Shown piece after piece: positions 1 through 8,281 of a DNA stretch of 42,143 bases. The stretch covers positions 727-42,869 of the forward strand of contig NZ_JACYUG010000025.1 of the NCBI RefSeq assembly GCF_014841615.1. Reading direction: 5' to 3'. The notes beneath the pieces are model-generated. The model saw nothing but the letters and a program-made list of their open reading frames with translations. It was not told the origin of the DNA and did not search any database. Numbering within the stretch: the first letter of the stretch is position 1; each line of letters starts with the position of its first letter. Source of the DNA: Sphingomonas sp. CFBP 8760 (GTDB lineage Bacteria > Pseudomonadota > Alphaproteobacteria > Sphingomonadales > Sphingomonadaceae). The position numbers and the translations under genes were made by a program.

Positions 1-864
1 CTGGCGATGCGCTTCAACGGCGCGCTGCATGCGCTGGCCCGCGCCGATGAAGGGACCGCGCTCGCCGCGCTGCTCCGCCACGAGCATGACGATGTCGATG
101 CGGCGGTGGGTGCGGTGATCGCCGGACACGACGATTTCATCGTTGGCTGGATGCGCGATCCGCCCCAGACCAACGAGGTCGTGCGCGCCGGGGCGATCAT
201 GGCGGCGCTGACGGTCGTGGCCGCGACGTTCGACCTGCCCTTCACGCTGATCGAGCTGGGCTCGAGCGCGGGATTGAACCTGAACCTGGCCCGCTACCGC
301 TACGATCTGGGCGGTCGCCGGATGGGACCGGAAGCCTCGCCCGTCCTCGTCGCCCCTGTCTGGCAGGGGCCGCCGCCACCCGCCGGCGCGGTACGGATCG
401 CGGGCGCGCGCGGCGTCGACCTGCGGCCGCTCGACGTCACCGATGCCGCCGCGTGCGCGCGGCTGTCCGCCTTCGCCTGGACCGACGATCCACACCGCGC
501 CGGACGGCTGACCCAGGCGATCGCGCTGGCGCAGGCGCATCCGCCGGCGATCGACCGGGGCGACCTCACCCGCTGGCTACCGCGACAACTGGCGATGCCG
601 CAACCCGCCGGGCTGTGCCGGGTCGTCTTCCATTCGATGGTGCTGCAATATCTGGGTGCCGGGCAGCGCGCCGCGATCGTCGCCGCCATCCACCGCGCCG
701 GCACCCGTGCCGATCCGAGCCGGCCGCTCGCCTGGATCGGGTTCGAGTGGACCGAATGCCGCCGCGAGGTCCGCCTGATGCTCACCTGCTGGCCGGACGG
801 CACCACCCACCACCTCGCCACCTGCCACCCCTACGGCCAGTGGATCAAATGGCTGCATCCCTGA
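1..864 (+). CDS. DUF2332 family protein, 5' end outside the window
   Basis: The reading frame is open from the first base, so the gene almost certainly starts upstream; an internal ATG lies at 7. The visible 287 residues match the DUF2332 family, which is usually about 330-350 residues, so some 50 N-terminal residues are missing. A glycine-rich stretch with the core IELGSSAGLNL, about residue 82-92, resembles the SAM-binding loop of class I methyltransferases; this is seen in the sequence, but no activity is established for the family. No signal peptide or membrane segment is visible in the part present. The gene converges on the GntR gene and their 3' ends overlap by 20 bases (845-864). Function is unknown; the family call is fairly sure. 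Confidence 0.75.
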   Translation: MAMRFNGALHALARADEGTALAALLRHEHDDVDAAVGAVIAGHDDFIVGWMRDPPQTNEVVRAGAIMAALTVVAATFDLPFTLIELGSSAGLNLNLARYRYDLGGRRMGPEASPVLVAPVWQGPPPPAGAVRIAGARGVDLRPLDVTDAAACARLSAFAWTDDPHRAGRLTQAIALAQAHPPAIDRGDLTRWLPRQLAMPQPAGLCRVVFHSMVLQYLGAGQRAAIVAAIHRAGTRADPSRPLAWIGFEWTECRREVRLMLTCWPDGTTHHLATCHPYGQWIKWLHP

Positions 865-1621
865 CGGATGGGGGCGGGCGTCGGCCAGCCACGTCGATCA
901 GGTCGAGTACGTCCCCGACGATCCGGCGCATTGCGGTTCTGGCTCCGTCGCCATCGCGGCGTTCGATCGCGCGGGCGACAGCGGCATGTTCGGGGATGTT
1001 GGCGCTGCGACCCTTGGCCGTGTTCGTGAAGCGGATCGACGTGCGCAGCGCGGTGGCGACGACTTCCTCGAATTGCGCATAGAACGGGTTATGCGCCGCG
1101 TGCAGGATGGCCACGTGGAAGGCGATGTCAGCGTCGAGGGGATCGTCGTCGCCCGCCTCGGCGTCCTTCATCCGTTGCAGGCCGGCATCGATCGCCTGCA
1201 TCTGCGCCGCGTCGTGCAGGCGGGCGGCGAGCGCGGCCGCCTCCGGCTCGATCCCCAGCCGCAACTGATTGAAATGGATGAGCAGGTCGATCGAGAACTT
1301 GCGGTCCAGCATCCACCGCAGGACATCGACATCGAACAGGTTCCAGTGCGCGACCGGGCGTACGGTCGTGCCCTGCCGCGGCCGGGCGCTGACGATGCCC
1401 TTGGCGGTCAGCATCTTCACCGCCTCCCGCGTGACGGACCGGCTGACACCGTGCGCCTTGGCGATTTCCGCCTCGGTCGGGAAAGGCCGGTCTTCATAGC
1501 GGCCGGTCACGATCGCCTTGCCCAGCGTATCGAGCATGGTGCGGGTCAGGTTGTGCCCGGCATCACCGCCGTCGGCGGCGCTGCGGGGCCGGGCATGGGT
1601 CATGATGGATCGTGTGACCAT
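845..1621 (-). CDS. FadR-subfamily GntR transcriptional regulator
   Basis: This 258-residue protein has an N-terminal winged helix-turn-helix with the typical PTEAEIAKAHGVSRSVTREAV core (about residues 48-68) and a C-terminal all-helical FCD ligand-binding domain (about 100-245). The linker carrying 'DVLRWML' is typical of FadR-type regulators of sugar and sugar-acid catabolism. It is the last gene of the minus-strand run GH2 - TonB receptor - GH53, 54 bases after the galactanase stop, so it is probably the local regulator of galactan use, most often a repressor released by a sugar. An ATG at 1603 is a possible alternative start; neither start has a well-spaced ribosome binding site. The ligand is inferred only from neighbours. 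Confidence 0.85.
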   Translation of the reverse strand: MVTRSIMTHARPRSAADGGDAGHNLTRTMLDTLGKAIVTGRYEDRPFPTEAEIAKAHGVSRSVTREAVKMLTAKGIVSARPRQGTTVRPVAHWNLFDVDVLRWMLDRKFSIDLLIHFNQLRLGIEPEAAALAARLHDAAQMQAIDAGLQRMKDAEAGDDDPLDADIAFHVAILHAAHNPFYAQFEEVVATALRTSIRFTNTAKGRSANIPEHAAVARAIERRDGDGARTAMRRIVGDVLDLIDVAGRRPPPSVRDAAI

Positions 1622-1675
1622 CCCCCTGCGATGTCATCCCGGATCGGTCCTGTCATCCGACTTCGTGACGGTCGA

Positions 1676-2785
1676 TCAGCGTTTCCCGCGATAATCGTGT
1701 CGCAGGAAATCGAAGGCAGGCAACGCCTCGTGCCGCTTGTAGTCGAACCAGGCGGCATTCTCCCAGTTCGATCCCTTGCCCCACCGGGTGCCGCAGCGGG
1801 TGGAGATCCAGTTCGGCTCCCAATAGACTACGCCGATGCCCCCCGACGCCGCCACCGTGCGGGTCAGGTCGATCAGGTAATCGCGCTGCCCCTTTGGCGT
1901 CGCCGGATAGCCGGCGACCAGCGTATCGGCCCCCAGCAGATTGGGCGAGGTATCGGCATTGTCGATGGTGAACGGATAGGCGGTTTCGACGACGATCACG
2001 TCCGCCCTGTACCGATCCTGCGCCCGTGCGATCGTCTGCCCCATCTCCGCCATCGAGCGGGTCGACCATTTCTTGTAATAGCTGATGCCGATCACGTCGT
2101 AATCGATCACCCCCGCCGCGGTCGCGGCGTCGAACCAAGGCTCGACATTCTCGGGCTGGGCGATGTGGAGCATGATGCGCGGATTGATCCGGGCGGTCCG
2201 GCCCGCGTCGCGCACCGCCTTGATCCCGGCATTCAGCAGCGTCGCGTTGCGCGTCCAGTCGATCGCCTTTTTCGGGCCGGCCATCAGTTCCGGGTTGGTC
2301 TCGTTGCCGACCTGCACCATCTCCGGCATCAGGCCCTGCGCATCAAGCTTGCCGAGCACGTCGCGGGTGTATTCGTAGAGCGCCCTGGCCTGCCCCGGCG
2401 TGTCGAGCTTCGCCCAGGCGGCCGGCGCGATCTGCTTGTCGCCATCGGCCCAGTCGTCGGAATAATGGAAGTCGAGCAGCACCTGCATTCCTGCCGCCCG
2501 CGCGCGACGGATGGTCTTCGTCACATCGGCCAGGTCGCTGTATTTGGTCCACGTCGCGTCGTTCCACAGGCGGACGCGGACGATGTTGCCGCCCTTGCCC
2601 GCGAGCAGCGCGAACGGATCGACCGGCTTGCCCGCCGATCGATAGACCGCGCCGCAATCCTCCATTTCGTTGACGTAGGACAGGTCGGCCCCGAGATAGA
2701 GACCGCCCGCCGGCTTCGACGGCAAGGCCGTGGCGGGCACGGCACCGGCCAGCAGCAGGGCGAGGGTGGCGAACAGGCCCGGCAT
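1676..2785 (-). CDS. Glycoside hydrolase family 53, endo-beta-1,4-galactanase
   Basis: The 369-residue protein matches arabinogalactan endo-beta-1,4-galactanases, which cut beta-1,4-galactan side chains of pectin. Residues 1-20 form a short signal peptide (hydrophobic core ATLALLLAGAVPATA), so the enzyme is exported. The (beta/alpha)8 barrel begins with a GADLSYVNEMED motif at about 32-43. The acid/base Glu is E162 in VGNETNPE and the nucleophile is E267 in VIVVETAYP, both intact. The length is normal for the catalytic domain alone. Its ATG overlaps the stop of the upstream TonB-receptor gene by one base (TGATG), pointing to translational coupling. With the receptor and the GH2 enzyme it forms a galactan-degrading unit; the exact substrate is inferred from the family. 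Confidence 0.93.
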   Translation of the reverse strand: MPGLFATLALLLAGAVPATALPSKPAGGLYLGADLSYVNEMEDCGAVYRSAGKPVDPFALLAGKGGNIVRVRLWNDATWTKYSDLADVTKTIRRARAAGMQVLLDFHYSDDWADGDKQIAPAAWAKLDTPGQARALYEYTRDVLGKLDAQGLMPEMVQVGNETNPELMAGPKKAIDWTRNATLLNAGIKAVRDAGRTARINPRIMLHIAQPENVEPWFDAATAAGVIDYDVIGISYYKKWSTRSMAEMGQTIARAQDRYRADVIVVETAYPFTIDNADTSPNLLGADTLVAGYPATPKGQRDYLIDLTRTVAASGGIGVVYWEPNWISTRCGTRWGKGSNWENAAWFDYKRHEALPAFDFLRHDYRGKR

Positions 2786-5634
2786 CAGAAACCGAACCCG
2801 ACGCCGGCCATGAAGCGGCGGCCGAACTTTTCGTACCGGCCCTGCAGGCGCTTGTCCCCGTAATAGGTTTCGAACGGCTCATCGGTCAGATTGTTCGCCT
2901 GCAGCAGCAGTTCCACGCCGCGAAGACGCGAGGTGTCGCCGAATTTGTACGAGGTCTGGAAATCCAGCACGCCTTCTGGCCGGGTGTAGAGCAGCCGGTC
3001 GGTATCGCCCAGTTCGGTGACATAGGCGCTGCGATAGCGATAGGCGACGCGCGCCTCGAACCCGCTCTTGCTGTAGTAGAGCGTCGCATTGCCGACATGC
3101 TTCGACAGGCCGGGCAGGCCGAGCGACCCGATCGCATTGTCCGCCTCCGCCACCGTGATCTTGCTGTCGGTATAGGAGTAGTTGAGATAGACGCCGAACC
3201 CGTCGAGCGGTGCGGGCAGGAAGGTCAGCGCCTTCTGGAACAGCACCTCGACCCCCTTCACCTTGCCGCCCTGGCCGTTGCGCGGCTGCGTGAAGGTGCC
3301 GGTGATCTGGTTGCCGCCGGCATCGGTGACGACATAGGGCGTGACCGAGTTGAAGATGTAGGTGTCGAGGTCCTTGTAGAAACCCGATACCGTCAGCGCG
3401 CTGTCCCGGTCGAAATACCATTCCCAGGTCAGGTCGAACTGCTTGGCGCGGAACGGCTCCAGATTGGGATTGCCGCCGGTCGCCGACGGGGTGCCGCCGC
3501 TGGTGAACACACCAAAGCCGGCATTGAGGCTGTCGAGCGGCGCGCGGGCGAGCGCCTTGCTGGCGCCGACGCGAACCTGCATCTCCGGGTTCAGCTTCAG
3601 CGTGAGGTTGAGGTTGGGCAGCCAGTCGGTGAAGCTGTTCTTCACGCTGAACGGCGTCGCGGTGGCGACGGCGCCCTGACCGTCGATCGCCGTGCTGCTC
3701 GACCGTTCGCTGGTCCGCACCACGCGGACGCCGATGTTTCCGGTCAGCGGCATGTCGCCGACCATGCTGTCGATATCCGCCTGCACGTAACCGGCCCAGG
3801 TCTTTTCCTTGACCACCCAGCTGGACGACTGGTCGAAGAACGATTCCTGCGGGTCGATCGTGCCGAAGAACCGCTGCAATGCGCCCGGAATGTCGATCGC
3901 CAGCGTGGGGGGCAGATCGGCATAGGCGCCGGGGAAACGGACCGTGCCGACGATCAGGTCGGCGGGCACCGCGACGCGGGCGGCGGCATCGATGAAACCG
4001 AACTGCGTCCGCTGCGTCAGGTCCTTGCGGCGATCGGTGAAGCGGGCGCCGGCCGAGACGTTGGCGATGAACCCGCCGACCTCACGCGTCACGTCGCTCT
4101 TCAACGAGAACAGTTCGTCGTTGATGAGCGGCGCGCCGCCGCCATTGGTCGGAATCTGGAATTCGGAGATGCGGTTGACCGACGGGTCGGTCAGGTCGCG
4201 GTTGAACGCATAGGTCGGCACGCCGCCCGGATTGGTCAGGAACGACGCATTGATGCCCGCCCGCTCCTGAAACGGAATGCCGTTGGCGGTCGCCGAATAT
4301 TCGGTGCGCAGCGTCACGAACCGCTGGTCGCGGTGCGTGGTCGAGTAACCGGCATCGGTGGTGATGGTCCAGCCGTCGTTGCTCCACTTGGCGTTCAGGC
4401 CACCGGCATAGAGATCGTCGGTGAACCGGAACATCTCGTTCACGTTGCGCACGTCGAGACCGAACGGCTCGTTGTTGTTGGTCGCGGTGATGCCGGTGAC
4501 GAACCCCTCGACCAGCGTCGGGTTGGCGAAGCTGTTGCCGAACGGCAGCCCCTCGGCCCGTACCCCCCGTTGCGTCTCGTCGAATTTGACGTGGCTGTAG
4601 AAGAAGTCGCCATTGACCTCGATATTGCCGCCCGCCGGTTTCCATTGCACCGCCGCGACCCCGCCGTGGCGAATGTCGTCACCGCCGCGTACCAGCGCCT
4701 CGAACCCGAAGGGGATGTTGTCGTTGCCCTGTCCGTCGCCGTTCAGGTCGGCAAAGCTGTTGGTCGGGCGGAAGATGTTGGTGCGCACCGTCGCATTGGC
4801 CTGACGCCGCCCGGAATAGCCGAGTGCGATGCCCAGCGTGTCGTCGGCGAACTGCCCGACATAGGAGATGCTGCCGATATAGCCGAACGGCTTGGCATCG
4901 GCGATGTCGTCGGCCACGTCGTTGTACGATCCGCGCAGGTTGATCGCGATGCGGCCCTTCTGCAGATCGAGCGGGCGCACCGAGCGCAGGTCGACCTGCC
5001 CGGCGATCGCGCCCTCGACCTGCGTCGCGGTCGGCGATTTGAAGACCGATGCGCCACTCAGCATCTCGGCCGGAAACTGTTCATACCGGATGTTGCGGTT
5101 GGCTTCGGCGGAGACGACCTCGCGACCGTTGAGCAGCGTGTTGACCAGATCGGGGCCGAGGCCGCGGATCGAGATCTGCGTGCCGTTGCCACGGTCGCGG
5201 TTGGTGGCGAGGCCGGGCAGGCGGGCCAGCGATTCGGCGATGCTCGCCTCTGGCAGCTTGCCGAGGTCTTCGGCCGACAGCACTTCCTGCACCCGGTCGG
5301 CATTGCGCTTCTGGTTGATCGCGGTGCGCAGCGACTGGCGGAAGCCGGTGACGACGATGTCGTCGCCGGCGCCCTGATCGACTCCTGCCGGATCAACCCC
5401 TGCCGGATCAACCCCTGCCTGATTGACCCCTGCCGGATCGACCGGCGCCTGATCGCTGGGCGTCTGGTCGGGTGTGCTGGCGGACCCGGCGGTCGGCGAT
5501 GCGCTGGTCGTGCCCCCCAGGCTGCTCTGCGGTGTCCCGGTCTGCGGCGCGGTCTGCGTCTGCGCCTGTGCCGACGCGGCATCGATGATCGCCGCCATGC
5601 TGGCGGCGACCAGTAGGAACGCCTTGCGATGCAT
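2785..5634 (-). CDS. TonB-dependent outer-membrane receptor (carbohydrate-uptake type)
   Basis: The protein has about 949 residues. The ATG at 5634 was chosen because AGGGGAG sits 7 bases upstream and a signal peptide follows directly (MHRKAFLLVAASMAAI). An Ala/Thr/Gln-rich segment and a PAGVD repeat separate the signal from a TonB box-like DDIVVTGF. The plug domain follows, with motifs LPEASIAESLARLPG and ISIRGLGPD, then a large beta-barrel ending in the usual aromatic residue (GVGFGF). The layout and length match the large TonB receptors of sphingomonads and Caulobacter that import oligosaccharides. The gene lies 79 bases after the GH2 gene and overlaps the GH53 start by one base, so its cargo is probably galacto-oligosaccharide. 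The substrate is inference only. Confidence 0.9.
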   Translation of the reverse strand: MHRKAFLLVAASMAAIIDAASAQAQTQTAPQTGTPQSSLGGTTSASPTAGSASTPDQTPSDQAPVDPAGVNQAGVDPAGVDPAGVDQGAGDDIVVTGFRQSLRTAINQKRNADRVQEVLSAEDLGKLPEASIAESLARLPGLATNRDRGNGTQISIRGLGPDLVNTLLNGREVVSAEANRNIRYEQFPAEMLSGASVFKSPTATQVEGAIAGQVDLRSVRPLDLQKGRIAINLRGSYNDVADDIADAKPFGYIGSISYVGQFADDTLGIALGYSGRRQANATVRTNIFRPTNSFADLNGDGQGNDNIPFGFEALVRGGDDIRHGGVAAVQWKPAGGNIEVNGDFFYSHVKFDETQRGVRAEGLPFGNSFANPTLVEGFVTGITATNNNEPFGLDVRNVNEMFRFTDDLYAGGLNAKWSNDGWTITTDAGYSTTHRDQRFVTLRTEYSATANGIPFQERAGINASFLTNPGGVPTYAFNRDLTDPSVNRISEFQIPTNGGGAPLINDELFSLKSDVTREVGGFIANVSAGARFTDRRKDLTQRTQFGFIDAAARVAVPADLIVGTVRFPGAYADLPPTLAIDIPGALQRFFGTIDPQESFFDQSSSWVVKEKTWAGYVQADIDSMVGDMPLTGNIGVRVVRTSERSSSTAIDGQGAVATATPFSVKNSFTDWLPNLNLTLKLNPEMQVRVGASKALARAPLDSLNAGFGVFTSGGTPSATGGNPNLEPFRAKQFDLTWEWYFDRDSALTVSGFYKDLDTYIFNSVTPYVVTDAGGNQITGTFTQPRNGQGGKVKGVEVLFQKALTFLPAPLDGFGVYLNYSYTDSKITVAEADNAIGSLGLPGLSKHVGNATLYYSKSGFEARVAYRYRSAYVTELGDTDRLLYTRPEGVLDFQTSYKFGDTSRLRGVELLLQANNLTDEPFETYYGDKRLQGRYEKFGRRFMAGVGFGF
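5376..5450 (-). repeat. 15-base tandem repeat encoding (P-A-G-V-D)n
   Basis: Five in-frame 15-base units start at 5376, 5391, 5406, 5421 and 5436. The fifth is degenerate. In the protein they read as a run of PAGVD/QAGVD pentapeptides between the signal peptide and the TonB box of the receptor. Such a run is a plausible site for slippage and for a variable-length periplasmic linker. Confidence 0.85.
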
Positions 5635-5713
5635 TTGAAATCTCCCCTGACGACCGATCTGCGCCGGCCGCCCCATTAAATATGATAAATCGATTGCGGG
5701 CCTAAGAGGGGAT

Positions 5714-8182
5714 TCAGGCCGGTTTGGCAAGCAACGAAATACGGCCTTCCCCCAAACCGTCAGCCGTTGCCCGGATCGCGATCGGTCCACCTTTCGTCCC
5801 CGCGCGCACGATCGCCTGCGCCAGCCCGTGAAAGACGCGGCGTTCGCTGGCGTGATCGGGTTCCAGACTGGTCGGATTGCCGTTGCCGACCCCGATTACC
5901 GCGGCATCACCGATGACCGCGAACCGGACCAGATGATCCGCATCGGGCACCGGCCGTCCCCGTGCATCGAGGATCGTCGCGCGCACGACCGCGACATCGT
6001 CGCCCGTCGCCGCCAGCAGGCGGCGATCCGCGACCAGTTCGACCCGCGCGGCGGGGCCGGCGGTGTCGCGGATGTCGCGCGCCACCCGGCGGCCGCGATC
6101 ATAGCCGCGCGCCTCCAGCCGGCCGGGCGCATAGGGCACCATCCAGGCGAGATGGCCGTTGCGCGGCATCGGCTTGCGGCCGATCGAACGACCGTTCAGC
6201 AGCAGTTCCACCTCGGCGCAATTGCCATGGACCCACACCTCGATCGGCTGTCCGTCGCGCCCCGGCCATGTCCAGTGCGGCAGCAGGTGGACCATCGGCT
6301 CCGTCGGCCGCCACCATGCGCGGTAATAATGGAAATTGTCCTTGGGGAAGCCGCAGGTGTCGAGCACGCCGAAGTAGCTCGAAATGCTGGGGAACTGGGC
6401 ATAGGGCGTCGGCTCGCCCCGATAGTCGAAGCCGGTCCAGATAAAGCCGCCGGCGATATGGGGCCGGGTCGCCGCGATCGTCCACCATGCCTCCGCGGTC
6501 GATGCCCACCACGGATGTTCGGTGTCGTAGGCGCGCACGATATGCGCGGCGGGATCGTTGGCATAGGCGCCGCGCGTCGACACGGTGCTGCCGGTTTCCG
6601 ATCCATAGACGGGCACGTCGGGGTGCGCGGTGTGGAACGCCTCGATCTGGTCGGTGCGATAGTTGAAGCCGACCACGTCGACGACCTTGCCCACGCCCTT
6701 GTCCCAGCTGTTGTCCAGCGCGAAGGTGGTCGGGCGGGTCGGGTCCAGCTGGCGTACCGCCGCCTGCATCGCGGTGGTGATCCGCGCGCCGCGATCCGTG
6801 CCCTGATGCGGCTCCTCGTTGCCCAGCGACCAGGCGATGATGCACGGATGGTTGCGGTCACGCCGCACGATGCGGTCGAGTTCGTCCATCGCCACGGGAT
6901 CGCTGCTGTTGCGCCGCGCCTCGACGATCATCAACAGGCCCTTTTCATCGGCCAGATCGAGCAGCGCGGTCGCGGGCGGATTGTGCGCGTTACGCCACGC
7001 GTTGGAGCCCATCGCCTGCACCTGATCGATCCGCCACGCATGCAGCGCATCGGGAATGCCGGTGCCGACGCCCGCATGATCCTGATGGTTGCAGGTGCCC
7101 AGCAGCTTGGTCGGCCGGCCGTTGAGCAGGAAGCCGCGCGCCGCATCGAACCGGATCGCGCGGATGCCGAACGGCGTCTCGTACCGGTCGACGACCGCGC
7201 CGTTCACCACGATCTCGCTGACCAGTCGGTGCAGATGCGGCGTTTCGGTCGACCACAGCGCGGGCGCGCGCAATGCCGCGCTCGCGTCGGCGGTGACGGT
7301 CGCGCCGGGATCGATCCGCAGGCCGGTGTCGGGCAGGGGAGTGCGCGTGCGCCCGTCGGGGGCGACGATCGACTGGCGAACGACGGCATCGACCGTGGCG
7401 GGGCCGTCGTTGCGCACCTCCAGCTTTATATGAACGGCGGCGCCGTCACCGGTGACCTCGCTGCGCACGACGCTGCCCCATTGCGGGACGTGCACCGGCG
7501 CGGCGCGGACCAGATCGACATGGCGGTACAGGCCCGCGCCCTCGTAGAACCAGCCTTCGCCGAGCGAGGCGTCGACCCGCACCGCCACGACATTGGGCTT
7601 GCCGTCATAGTTCAGGAAATCCCCGATCGATGCGGCGAACGGCGCATAACCGCTCTCGTTGGTGGCGACGACATAGCCGTTCACGAACACGATGCAGTCG
7701 CGGAACACGCCGTCGAATTCCAGCCAGATGCTGCGATCGCGATCCTGCGGCGAGACGGCGATCGCGGTCCGGTACCAGCCGACGCTGTTCGCCGGGAATG
7801 CCCGCCCGATCGCCTTGAAGCCGTGCGCGGCGGCCGCGTCCTCGCTGTCCTTGGGCGCGGGGGCAGCGGGCGGGGCGAAGGGCAGTTCGACCGCCCAGTC
7901 GTGCGGCACGCGCACCATGCGCCAGCCGCTGTCGTCGAAGCCGGCCATCGCCGCCTCGGCGGTCGCCGCGCCGGCCTTGGCGAAGGTGCGCTGGTTGCGG
8001 CCGAAGTCGAAATCCCGAGCCTGATCGGCGGCGTGGCCAAGGTGGAACCGCCACGTCGCCAGCCGCTCGCGCAGGCGGGGGGACGTGGCAGGCGATACGT
8101 CCGCCGCCACCGCGACCTGGCCGCCGCCCAGTACCGCGAGCGTACCCGCCCCCGCCACGAATTCCCGCCGCCCTACCTGCAT
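5714..8182 (-). CDS. Glycoside hydrolase family 2 beta-galactosidase, Tat-exported
   Basis: This enzyme of about 822 residues has the GH2 layout: N-terminal sugar-binding jelly roll (motifs WLEFDGVFRDCIVFVNG and EGWFYEGAGLYRHV), immunoglobulin-like domain, TIM barrel from about 340, and extra C-terminal beta domains. The acid/base Glu is in SLGNEEPH (about E456) and the nucleophile in VYGSETGS (about E529). The N-terminus has a twin-arginine motif (GRREFVAG) before a hydrophobic stretch ending AVAA, so Tat export to the periplasm is likely. ATG 8182 was chosen because AGGA lies 7 bases upstream; a GTG lies at 8188. It is the first gene of the galactan run and would release galactose from oligomers made by the GH53 enzyme. 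The exact glycosidic specificity cannot be read from sequence. Confidence 0.9.
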   Translation of the reverse strand: MQVGRREFVAGAGTLAVLGGGQVAVAADVSPATSPRLRERLATWRFHLGHAADQARDFDFGRNQRTFAKAGAATAEAAMAGFDDSGWRMVRVPHDWAVELPFAPPAAPAPKDSEDAAAAHGFKAIGRAFPANSVGWYRTAIAVSPQDRDRSIWLEFDGVFRDCIVFVNGYVVATNESGYAPFAASIGDFLNYDGKPNVVAVRVDASLGEGWFYEGAGLYRHVDLVRAAPVHVPQWGSVVRSEVTGDGAAVHIKLEVRNDGPATVDAVVRQSIVAPDGRTRTPLPDTGLRIDPGATVTADASAALRAPALWSTETPHLHRLVSEIVVNGAVVDRYETPFGIRAIRFDAARGFLLNGRPTKLLGTCNHQDHAGVGTGIPDALHAWRIDQVQAMGSNAWRNAHNPPATALLDLADEKGLLMIVEARRNSSDPVAMDELDRIVRRDRNHPCIIAWSLGNEEPHQGTDRGARITTAMQAAVRQLDPTRPTTFALDNSWDKGVGKVVDVVGFNYRTDQIEAFHTAHPDVPVYGSETGSTVSTRGAYANDPAAHIVRAYDTEHPWWASTAEAWWTIAATRPHIAGGFIWTGFDYRGEPTPYAQFPSISSYFGVLDTCGFPKDNFHYYRAWWRPTEPMVHLLPHWTWPGRDGQPIEVWVHGNCAEVELLLNGRSIGRKPMPRNGHLAWMVPYAPGRLEARGYDRGRRVARDIRDTAGPAARVELVADRRLLAATGDDVAVVRATILDARGRPVPDADHLVRFAVIGDAAVIGVGNGNPTSLEPDHASERRVFHGLAQAIVRAGTKGGPIAIRATADGLGEGRISLLAKPA

Positions 8183-8190
8183 CACCACAT

Positions 8191-8210
8191 CCTATTTGTC
8201 TTATAATAGG
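8191..8210. promoter_or_regulatory. Dyad upstream of the GH2-TonB-GH53 genes, candidate operator
   Basis: CCTATT and AATAGG are perfect inverted arms separated by 8 bases. They lie directly before the GH2 start and overlap its ribosome binding site. The stretch is A+T-rich against a very G+C-rich background and contains TTGTCTTATAA, which partly fits the TTGTNNNACAA style of FadR-type operators. Binding by the locus GntR protein is inference. Confidence 0.4.
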
Positions 8211-8281
8211 GCGTTAGCAGATCATCGACGGGGAGCAATCGATGATCCCTCCGCTCAACCCTACAACCGACACGGCGAGGA

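Noticed and set aside
986..2863. Long open frame (625 codons) on the plus strand
   Set aside because: It is antisense to the GntR and GH53 genes, rich in Arg/Asp/His, without a recognisable domain; a usual shadow in very high G+C DNA.
5371..5465. The 15-base repeats as a CRISPR-like array
   Set aside because: The repeats are direct tandem units without spacers and lie in frame within the receptor gene.
3097..5616. Long open frame (839 codons) on the plus strand
   Set aside because: It is antisense to the TonB receptor, whose plug and barrel motifs are unmistakable; composition is of shadow type.
5828..8206. Long open frame (792 codons) on the plus strand
   Set aside because: It is antisense to the GH2 gene, which keeps both catalytic Glu motifs.
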